DNA from: an uncultured Clostridia bacterium
GTDB taxonomy: Bacteria > Bacillota > Clostridia > Oscillospirales > Acutalibacteraceae
DNA: 7,557 bases
Direction of reading: 5' to 3'
NCBI GenBank assembly: GCA_937888485.1
Contig: CALAQQ010000198.1
Location: forward strand, 1 to 7,557
Shown: piece by piece, positions 1 to 5,020 of the stretch
Layout of the letters: every line of letters begins with the position of its first letter
How positions within the stretch are numbered: the stretch's first letter is position 1
Made by a program: the position numbers and the translations under genes
Notes under the pieces: model-generated
Database searches by the model: none
What the model was told of the DNA's origin: nothing
What the model saw: the letters and a program-made list of their open reading frames with translations, nothing else

Positions 1-1
1 G

Positions 2-292
2 GCTGAAAAAGCCGGCGTGAAGGTAGCGCCTGCCGTGAAGAACACTGTTTTCAGATTCCTGGCGAAGTGGGCGCTTTCGACGAATGACAATGTGTCGGCG
101 TACGCGCTTCATACGCTTTCGCTTGCCGGTAAAGCCGACAGGGACAGGATGTTTCGCCTGTATGATGGAAAGGAAAAATTGTCGCTTCTCTCCCGTGCGC
201 GGCTGGCGATGGCGTTCGTGGAAATCGGCGACAGGGCGAGATCGAAGACGCTTCTTGCGAATGCATCGTCCTGTGTGCCTGCAAAAATCTGA
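2..292 (+). CDS. Alpha-2-macroglobulin-like protein, C-terminal fragment (partial at window start, chimeric 3' end)
   Basis: The frame is open from base 2, so the GTG at 17 is only an internal valine codon. About 88 residues before the junction resemble the alpha-helical thioester/complement-like C-terminal part of bacterial alpha-2-macroglobulins. Seen: a helix-rich pattern with NVSAYALHTLSLAGKADRD, then RMFRLYDGKEKLSLLSRARL and AMAFVEIGDRARSKTLLANA. This matches the family's usual 'AYaLytLAlaGkpdr...mnrLye...kLs..araLLAlay...Gd...A..LL' pattern. Such proteins are usually exported or periplasmic protease traps, but the catalytic thioester would lie upstream, outside the window. Homology stops near base 265; the last residues (SSCVPAKI) come from reading antisense through the neighbouring glycyl radical enzyme gene. 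Base composition is much richer in G+C than the rest of the window, suggesting a different source genome. Family assignment is from memory of the consensus. Confidence 0.6.
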   Translation, partial: AEKAGVKVAPAVKNTVFRFLAKWALSTNDNVSAYALHTLSLAGKADRDRMFRLYDGKEKLSLLSRARLAMAFVEIGDRARSKTLLANASSCVPAKI

Positions 293-504
293 TAATCACT
301 CAAATATATGGGAAGAGTCTTAACGATTTCACGAAGGATGAGAGCCTTTTTGACTTCTTCGTTTTCACCTTCAAAATCCTTTGCAAGACGAAGCTCAGCT
401 TCCTTTGCGATAAACCAACCGTCAAGACGCATTCCCGCTCTTTTTTCTGCAAAAAGAGCTTTCGCCATTTCGGTTATTTTTTTACTGTCCAGAATGTTAA
501 TCAT
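109..504 (-). CDS. Glycyl radical enzyme (pyruvate formate-lyase-like), N-terminal fragment truncated by a chimeric junction
   Basis: Start is ATG at 504, with an AAGGAG site (513-518) that overlaps the stop codon of the upstream activating-enzyme gene. Residues 1-85 look like the helical N-terminus of a pyruvate formate-lyase-type glycyl radical enzyme: AGMRLDGWFIAKEAEL, then ALILREIVKTLPIYLSDYQI, then FAGTQDDAFARS. The usual continuation in this family (YALINP-like) is missing. From base 249 downward the frame reads antisense through alpha-2-macroglobulin-like DNA to a chance stop at 109, so the genuine coding part is about 250-504. Full-length members are roughly 700-900 residues, so the active-site cysteine and the C-terminal glycyl loop are absent and the substrate class cannot be told. 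The adjacent activase strongly supports the family call. As it stands in this window the gene cannot make an active enzyme; in the real genome it is probably intact. Confidence 0.65.
   Translation of the reverse strand: MINILDSKKITEMAKALFAEKRAGMRLDGWFIAKEAELRLAKDFEGENEEVKKALILREIVKTLPIYLSDYQIFAGTQDDAFARSVFDLALSPISTNAIASRARERSDNFSFPSYRRNILSLSALPASESV
250..265. other. Chimeric junction with up to 16 bases of shared sequence
   Basis: On the + strand this stretch encodes LLANA, a natural continuation of the alpha-2-macroglobulin-like gene. On the - strand it encodes AFARS, a natural part of the glycyl radical enzyme. To its left only the first gene makes sense, to its right only the second. Base composition changes from GC-rich to AT-rich here. 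A short shared word joining two unrelated, oppositely oriented genes is typical of an assembly or amplification chimera. A true rearrangement by microhomology is possible but less likely. Confidence 0.65.
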
Positions 505-516
505 AGTTATTTCTCC

Positions 517-1221
517 TTATGTAACAACGGTTTTCATGCCGTGATATTCAAAAGTTTCTCTGAAATTATTTATTGTTCCCGAAGGTAAAAAGCCATCGGA
601 TATTTCATATTCACCCTGCCATTTATCCTTGCCAAATTCGTGATAAGCAAGAAATTCAAAAACGGCGTTTGAGGTATCAAGCATTTTAAAATATTCTGCA
701 AATCCCTGAGGATTATCATTGATACCGTGAATAACGGGAATGCGGATATGAATCTGTCTTCCCGATGAAAGAAAATATTCAATATTTTCCTTGACCGTTC
801 TATTTGAAACACCAACCCATTTTTCATGCATATCGGTATCATAATGCTTGAAATCAACAATAAGATAATCGATATATTTCGCAATTTCCTTTATCGGCAA
901 AAGCGAAGCATTTGACTCGATACAGGTGCTTATACCGGCATCTTTAAGTTTTTTCAGAAGAAGAATCAATTCTTTCGACTGTACGCATACCTCACCGCCC
1001 GTAAAAGTTACTCCTCCGCCGTCAAAAAACATCATTCTGCTTCTGATTATTTCATCAAATAACATGTCAACGGAATACTCTTTTGCGTTGGGATTATCAA
1101 AAGGAATGCTGTCTGCATTTGAACACCATTTACAGGAAAAATTGCATCCCTGAAGATGATAAACAAGTCGGTTTCCCGGACCGTCCTGGGAGTAGTTAAA
1201 ACCCTTTTGCAATATTTTCAT
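517..1221 (-). CDS. Radical SAM glycyl-radical-enzyme activating enzyme (PflA-type)
   Basis: This 234-residue protein would generate the glycyl radical on its partner using a [4Fe-4S] cluster and S-adenosylmethionine, in the anaerobic cytoplasm. Seen: C26-x3-C30-x2-C33 (GCNFSCKWCSN), the radical SAM cluster motif with the aromatic residue before the last Cys; FFDGGGVTFTGGE at 65-77, the SAM-binding GGE motif preceded by the GGGVTF signature of activases; and DGPGNR at 13-18, as in PflA-like proteins. Length fits the short PflA-like class, with no room for the extra two-cluster ferredoxin insert found in many other activases. The GGE is followed by VCVQ rather than the common P-x-x-Q, a small oddity. 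Start is ATG at 1221 behind a GGGGGAG site (1226-1232). The gene is first in an operon with the glycyl radical enzyme (12-base gap) and is read from the divergent promoter at 1252-1280. Substrate follows the partner and is unknown. Confidence 0.9.
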   Translation of the reverse strand: MKILQKGFNYSQDGPGNRLVYHLQGCNFSCKWCSNADSIPFDNPNAKEYSVDMLFDEIIRSRMMFFDGGGVTFTGGEVCVQSKELILLLKKLKDAGISTCIESNASLLPIKEIAKYIDYLIVDFKHYDTDMHEKWVGVSNRTVKENIEYFLSSGRQIHIRIPVIHGINDNPQGFAEYFKMLDTSNAVFEFLAYHEFGKDKWQGEYEISDGFLPSGTINNFRETFEYHGMKTVVT

Positions 1222-1251
1222 AACACTCCCCCTTTTATTTTTATGAATATA

Positions 1252-1280
1252 ATATTACAATTTTACATGTTAACTGTCAA
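1252..1280 (-). promoter_or_regulatory. Vegetative-type promoter for the activating enzyme/glycyl radical enzyme operon
   Basis: Reading the - strand: TTGACA (1280-1275), a 17-base spacer, then TAATAT (1257-1252). The -35 is perfect and the -10 is one base off TATAAT. Predicted transcription start is near 1245, giving a leader of roughly 24 bases before the ATG at 1221. The -35 box lies in the left arm of the inverted repeat at 1270-1307. Prediction from sequence only. Confidence 0.8.
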
Positions 1281-1307
1281 TAAAAAATTAAAATTATTGA
1301 CAATTAA
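1270..1307. repeat. Inverted repeat spanning both divergent -35 boxes (candidate operator)
   Basis: Left arm TTAACTGTCAATAA (1270-1283) and right arm TTATTGACAATTAA (1294-1307) are inverted copies with 13 of 14 positions matching, separated by an all-A/T spacer AAAATTAAAA (1284-1293). The inner 9 bases of each arm pair perfectly. Each arm contains one promoter's TTGACA, so 6 of the matching positions are expected from two opposed consensus -35 boxes. The remaining matches go beyond that and suggest a dimeric regulator could bind and control both operons. The A-tract spacer may simply be an UP-like or bent element. No regulator gene is visible nearby. Confidence 0.5.
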
Positions 1308-1325
1308 TTTAGTATATTATACAAT
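1297..1325 (+). promoter_or_regulatory. Vegetative-type promoter for the biotin ligase-lipoprotein-propeller operon
   Basis: TTGACA (1297-1302), a 17-base spacer, then TACAAT (1320-1325). The -35 is perfect and the -10 is one base off consensus. Predicted transcription start is about 1332, giving a leader of about 24 bases to the ATG at 1356, almost a mirror image of the opposing promoter. Confidence 0.8.
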
Positions 1326-1344
1326 TAAAACAATTATAAATTGC

Positions 1345-1349
1345 AAGGA
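1345..1349 (+). promoter_or_regulatory. Ribosome binding site that fixes the biotin ligase start
   Basis: AAGGA at 1345-1349 is followed by six bases and ATG at 1356. This favours the ATG over the in-frame TTG at 1341, which lies upstream of the site, has only A/T-rich sequence before it, and would add five residues (MQGLI) not expected ahead of the conserved N-terminus. Confidence 0.75.
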
Positions 1350-1355
1350 CTGATT

Positions 1356-2045
1356 ATGATTCAAAAATTGATTTTTGAAACCCTGCCTTCAACCAACACG
1401 TACGCAAAAGATAACATCGCAGTTTTATCCCTCCCCTCGCTGATTATCGCAAACGAACAGACAGCAGGCAGAGGAAGACGCGGCAACAGCTTTTTTTCTC
1501 CAAAGGATACAGGGCTTTATATGACTCTTGTTTTTGAAGAAAAAAATAATTCGGAATTGCTGACTCCGACTGCGGCGGTTGCAGTATGTGAAGCGCTGGA
1601 AGAAATCGGTGCAGACCCCAAAATCAAATGGGTAAACGATATTTTTGTCAACGGTAAAAAAGTGTGCGGTATACTGACGGAAAGATTTATTTCAAACGGA
1701 AAAGCACATATAATTCTCGGAATCGGAATCAATATTTCAACATGCAGCTTTCCCGACGAACTTGATTCCGCAGGCAGTATAAATATCGACTGCAACAAAG
1801 AAAAACTTGCAGACATCATTTCCGCAAAAATTCTTGATTATTCAGAAAAAAGCAATGACTCCGATATTATAAAAAAATATCGTAACAAGCTATTTATTAT
1901 CGGAAAAGAGGTCTCTTATTTCAAAAACAATTTTGAATTCAAAGGCACCGTCAAAAACATCAACAGTCATTGCAATCTGATCATATCCCTGCCCGACGGA
2001 AATGAAGATATCCTTTCATCGGGTGAAATATCAATAAAAATATGA
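1356..2045 (+). CDS. birA: Biotin--[biotin carboxyl-carrier protein] ligase, HTH-less (group I BirA)
   Basis: This 229-residue cytoplasmic enzyme activates biotin with ATP to biotinyl-AMP and transfers it to the lysine of biotin carboxyl-carrier domains. Seen: PSTNTYAKD at 11-19; QTAGRGRRGNSFFSP at 35-49 holding the GRGRRG biotinyl-AMP-binding motif (38-43); KWVNDIFVNGKKVCGILTE at 91-109 with the KWPND-like motif (here KWVND) and catalytic-lysine region; GIGINIS at 122-128; and a small C-terminal beta domain from about 175. The N-terminal winged-helix DNA-binding domain of E. coli or Bacillus BirA is absent, so it should be an enzyme only, not a biotin repressor. It is first in a three-gene operon; its TGA overlaps the GAGG of the next gene. 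No biotin biosynthesis, transport or carboxylase gene is in the window, so the operon link to its partners is unexplained. Confidence 0.92.
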   Translation: MIQKLIFETLPSTNTYAKDNIAVLSLPSLIIANEQTAGRGRRGNSFFSPKDTGLYMTLVFEEKNNSELLTPTAAVAVCEALEEIGADPKIKWVNDIFVNGKKVCGILTERFISNGKAHIILGIGINISTCSFPDELDSAGSINIDCNKEKLADIISAKILDYSEKSNDSDIIKKYRNKLFIIGKEVSYFKNNFEFKGTVKNINSHCNLIISLPDGNEDILSSGEISIKI

Positions 2046-2054
2046 GGTTTTATC

Positions 2055-2852
2055 ATGAATAACTTTAAAAGAATCTCCGCTGTTATTCTTGCTTTATGCA
2101 CAGCGGCAACAATTTTTGCTTCCTGCGGCAACAACCCAAAAAACGACGATACTTTACCGGAAACCGAAGTGATTGAAATAACCGAAATCATCACCGAAAA
2201 AGAAACCGTAACCGTTGAGGTTACAGATGAAAACGGTGAAGTTTCGGTTTCGGTTTCCGAACAAATCATTACTGTTCCCGTCACAAAAAAAGTAATCATA
2301 ACAAAAAATGACAAAACAGAAAACAAACCCGATGCTCCGGCCAACAATTCAGCTGCTGATCAGACTTCATCCGTTGCTGATCAAACAGCTGCAGTTGACT
2401 CGACAATAATACAGTCCGAAACATCAGCACCAAAAAAACCGGTTGTAACATCAGCAAATGATACTGCAGCAAAAACAACAACCAAGAAAAACGAAGCAAT
2501 AACAACCGCTGCTCCCATCATAACAACTGTTGTTCCAACCAAAAGGGCTGTTGTTGATGATAAAATCAACGAGAAATCAGTCGGAATTTTCATGCTTTCA
2601 AAAACCGATCCCATTCAAATCGGTAATTATGCTAATATAATCGTTCAGGGTACACCCGGCAAAACATATTCAATTGATTTTTACGAAACACCTTCATCAA
2701 CATCTCAGATTGAAGATAAAAAAGCCGATGCCAACGGTTTTGTTTCCTGGTCATTTGAAATCGGCAGTTCCTGCAACCTCGGAAAAAGAAAGATTGTTGT
2801 TAAAGAGATAGATTCAGACAATTATATAGAGACTTCAATTACGGTAAAATAA
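2055..2852 (+). CDS. Surface lipoprotein with Ser/Thr/Ala-rich linker and C-terminal beta-sandwich-like domain
   Basis: A 265-residue protein of unknown function. Seen: an N-terminal basic stretch (MNNFKR), a hydrophobic core (residues 7-22), and a lipobox ending FASC-G with the lipidated Cys at 24. The mature protein would therefore be anchored to the outer face of the membrane. Residues ~35-80 are acidic/Val/Thr-rich, with alternating VSVSVSE. Residues ~85-170 form a low-complexity Ala/Ser/Thr/Asn/Lys linker, including an imperfect repeat AADQTSS/VADQTAA, probably a flexible, extended spacer. Residues ~178-265 form a compact domain with alternating hydrophobic strands (IGNYANIIVQGTPGKTYSID, DANGFVSWSFEIG, GKRKIVVKEI). 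It resembles the Ig-like modules at the C-termini of Clostridia surface proteins, where a 'tPg..YsI.fy...S...gl..K.aD.nGfvsWsf.iG' pattern recurs; this is from memory. It lies nine bases after birA and 11 before the propeller-toroid gene, so the three are co-transcribed. Confidence 0.8.
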   Translation: MNNFKRISAVILALCTAATIFASCGNNPKNDDTLPETEVIEITEIITEKETVTVEVTDENGEVSVSVSEQIITVPVTKKVIITKNDKTENKPDAPANNSAADQTSSVADQTAAVDSTIIQSETSAPKKPVVTSANDTAAKTTTKKNEAITTAAPIITTVVPTKRAVVDDKINEKSVGIFMLSKTDPIQIGNYANIIVQGTPGKTYSIDFYETPSSTSQIEDKKADANGFVSWSFEIGSSCNLGKRKIVVKEIDSDNYIETSITVK

Positions 2853-2863
2853 GGAGAATAACC

Positions 2864-4960
2864 ATGAAAAAACACGGCTTTTTTAAAACCGGAAAATATC
2901 CTCAGAGACTTTGCGATTTTTATACATCATCAAACGGTCTGCTCGATGACAAAGCTTATTGTCTTGCAGAATGTAAAGGCACTGTTTATATCGGAACAGA
3001 AAAAGGTCTTAACTATACCAAATCCGACGGTACTCTCGGCGCCTTTCCCTGTTCTTCCGTAAAAGCTGTTTTTACCGATAAAGATAAGGTTTATTTCGCA
3101 GGAGGAAACGTTATATATGTTGTAAAAGACGGCGAAATCAAGGAATTTCAGACTCTTGACGAAGACGTTATTTGTTTCAGCGGTACTGATATAATCTATC
3201 TTATCACTCCTCAGTGGCTTTACGGTTTTAAAGACGGCATTTTCCAGAAATATTTCAGAACAGAATCCGAACTTACGGACATTGCAATAACCGGAGATAA
3301 AATCAACGCTGCGACTTCTGATTTGTTCATTGCTGTAAACGGTAAAAGAAAACGCTGGATGAACATATGCCATGAGCATTCAACCATGCCTGAAATAAAA
3401 ATAAATTGCATCGAACACGATAAGAATCTCGGTTTCACATGGCTCGGAACTGACAAAGGCGTTTATATCTATGACGGCAAAATCGGTTGGTACGGTCATA
3501 ATGAACTGAATGCTCTCCCCGAAGAAGAAATATATAAAATCAGATTCGCTGAAGACGGAAGAGTTATTCTCTCATCCGAAGCAGGTCTTATCATCCTAAA
3601 AGACGGAAAGTGTAAATATCTCCCTGCAAAGAGATGGTCTTGCGAACCCAAAATCAACGACGCCCTTGCAACGGGCGACACAATCTGGACTGCAACCGAT
3701 TCGGGCGTTACAAAAATCACCGAAAAAGATATGTCACTCGAAGAAAAAGCCGAATATTGCTTCAATCTCACCGAATCAAAGTATATCCGCACAAAGGGCT
3801 ATGTAACAGGTCTTCATAAAATTGAAAACAACGACATCACGACGGGAGTTCCCCATCTTTCGGATAATGACGGTCTCTGGACTCAGACATATATCGGTGC
3901 ACTTGCTTATTGCTACGCCGTTACAAAAGATGAAAGAGTTCTTGAAGCTGCAAGACGCTCAATGAAAGCTATGGGTTATCTCGCAAAAGTAACAGGAGTT
4001 AAGGGTTTCACCGCAAGAGCTGTCCGTTTTGAAGGCGACGAAAACTTCGGCGTATTCGTTGACAGAGAAGGCTCAGAATGGCATCCTTCACCCGACGGTA
4101 TCAGCGAATGGCTCGGCGAAACTTCAAGTGACGAGATGGTTGGTCATTTCTTCGGATTCTCCCTCTATTACGATTTCTGCGCAAATGATGAAGAAAAAGA
4201 ATATATCAGAGAAATTATCTGCGATATCGTTGACCACATTCTTGAACACAACTATACTCTCTGTGACATTGACGGTCTTCCTACGACATGGGCAAACTGG
4301 GCACCCGATCAGCTTAACGGTAATTGCATGTGGCTCTGGGAAAAATGTATTAATTCCCTTGAAATGCTTGCTTTTCTTGATGTTGCATACCATGTTTCGG
4401 GCGATGAAAAATACAGAAATGAATTCATGCACCTTGCAATCGATGAGCATTATCTGATTAATGCGGCTCAACACAAAAAGGACGACGGACATTGCTGCCA
4501 CATTGACGACAATCTCGGCTTCCTGACAACAGCAACTATTCTTCGCATCGAAAAAGATCCTGCAATCAGAAAATATCTTCTTATGGGTCTCCGCCATCAT
4601 TGGGAATACGAAAGACCCGAACACACAATTTTCTTCAATCTCGTCTGCAGCGCATTCTCTGATGAACCCTGCGACCTTGACAACGCAATCAAGGAACTTC
4701 GAAACTTCCCGCTTGATTTCGTTCGCAGACCTCTTATTAACTCAAAAAGAAAAGGTCTTGTATTTGATACCGAACAAGAAAAATGGGGTGAAGAACCTCA
4801 GCTTAAGGAAGCCCTTGATATTGACGCAAGAATCATTCATTATAATGACAGCAATATGTTCAGAGTTGACGAGGGTAACGGAACGAACGCTACAAGTCCC
4901 AGTACATACCTTCTCCCTTATTGGTTCGGAAGATATTACGGACTCATCGAAGAAGAATAA
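2864..4960 (+). CDS. Beta-propeller plus alpha/alpha-toroid (six-hairpin glycosidase-like) protein of unknown function
   Basis: A 698-residue, two-part protein. Residues ~25-290 are beta-propeller-like: repeated 'IGTxxGL' blade motifs are seen at VYIGTEKGLNY (41-51), TWLGTDKGVYIYDGK (192-206), ILSSEAGLIILKDGK (235-249) and IWTATDSGVTKITE (274-287), as in ligand-binding 'regulator propeller' domains. Residues ~310-695 are helix-rich with glycosidase/epimerase-like toroid features: HLSDNDGLWTQTY (331-343), EWHPSPDG (405-412), TSSDEMVGHFFGF (420-432), DIDGLPTTWANWAPDQLNG (468-486), SLEMLAFLDVAYHVSGDEKY (498-517) and a C-terminal YLLPYWFGRYYGL. Acidic residues such as D334, D336, D423 and E424 are plausible active-site candidates, by inference only. 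The N-terminus (MKKHGFFKTGKYPQRLCDFY) has no signal peptide, so it is predicted cytoplasmic. Start is ATG after AAGGAG (2851-2856) that overlaps the lipoprotein stop. It is last in the operon and is followed by a strong terminator. A role on oligosaccharides is possible but unproven. Confidence 0.75.
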   Translation: MKKHGFFKTGKYPQRLCDFYTSSNGLLDDKAYCLAECKGTVYIGTEKGLNYTKSDGTLGAFPCSSVKAVFTDKDKVYFAGGNVIYVVKDGEIKEFQTLDEDVICFSGTDIIYLITPQWLYGFKDGIFQKYFRTESELTDIAITGDKINAATSDLFIAVNGKRKRWMNICHEHSTMPEIKINCIEHDKNLGFTWLGTDKGVYIYDGKIGWYGHNELNALPEEEIYKIRFAEDGRVILSSEAGLIILKDGKCKYLPAKRWSCEPKINDALATGDTIWTATDSGVTKITEKDMSLEEKAEYCFNLTESKYIRTKGYVTGLHKIENNDITTGVPHLSDNDGLWTQTYIGALAYCYAVTKDERVLEAARRSMKAMGYLAKVTGVKGFTARAVRFEGDENFGVFVDREGSEWHPSPDGISEWLGETSSDEMVGHFFGFSLYYDFCANDEEKEYIREIICDIVDHILEHNYTLCDIDGLPTTWANWAPDQLNGNCMWLWEKCINSLEMLAFLDVAYHVSGDEKYRNEFMHLAIDEHYLINAAQHKKDDGHCCHIDDNLGFLTTATILRIEKDPAIRKYLLMGLRHHWEYERPEHTIFFNLVCSAFSDEPCDLDNAIKELRNFPLDFVRRPLINSKRKGLVFDTEQEKWGEEPQLKEALDIDARIIHYNDSNMFRVDEGNGTNATSPSTYLLPYWFGRYYGLIEEE

Positions 4961-4974
4961 AAATGAATATCAAG

Positions 4975-5014
4975 AAAAAGGCTTGAACAGAAATCAATCT
5001 GTTCAAGCCTTTTT
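4975..5014. terminator. Bidirectional intrinsic terminator between convergent genes
   Basis: A perfect 16-bp inverted repeat: left arm AAAAAGGCTTGAACAG (4975-4990), loop AAATCAAT (4991-4998), right arm 4999-5014, with T's running on to 5015. The GC-containing core GGCTTGAACAG is followed by six T's on the + strand and five on the - strand (from the left-arm A's). It ends the + operon, whose stop codon is at 4958-4960, and also serves the - strand repeat-protein gene, whose stop is at 5021-5023. Confidence 0.92.
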
Positions 5015-5020
5015 TGAGTT

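Noticed and set aside
109..249. Continuation of the glycyl radical enzyme frame to the stop at 109
   Set aside because: Residues after AFARS do not resemble the family and run antisense to a convincing alpha-2-macroglobulin-like frame; it is read-through beyond the chimeric junction.
1268..1302. BirA-type biotin operator near the birA promoter (TGTTAAC at 1268-1274)
   Set aside because: No matching GTTAACA half-site at the usual spacing, and the encoded ligase lacks the DNA-binding domain needed for autoregulation.
1341..1355. Upstream TTG start for the biotin ligase
   Set aside because: The AAGGA site lies downstream of it and is well placed for the ATG at 1356; the extra residues are not family-like.
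2930..3379. 149-codon open frame antisense to the propeller domain
   Set aside because: Composition is a mirror of the real + strand gene and no family pattern is visible.
4124..4624. 166-codon open frame antisense to the toroid domain
   Set aside because: The opposite strand carries strong, motif-rich coding sequence; this frame has no recognisable domain and no promoter or ribosome binding site.
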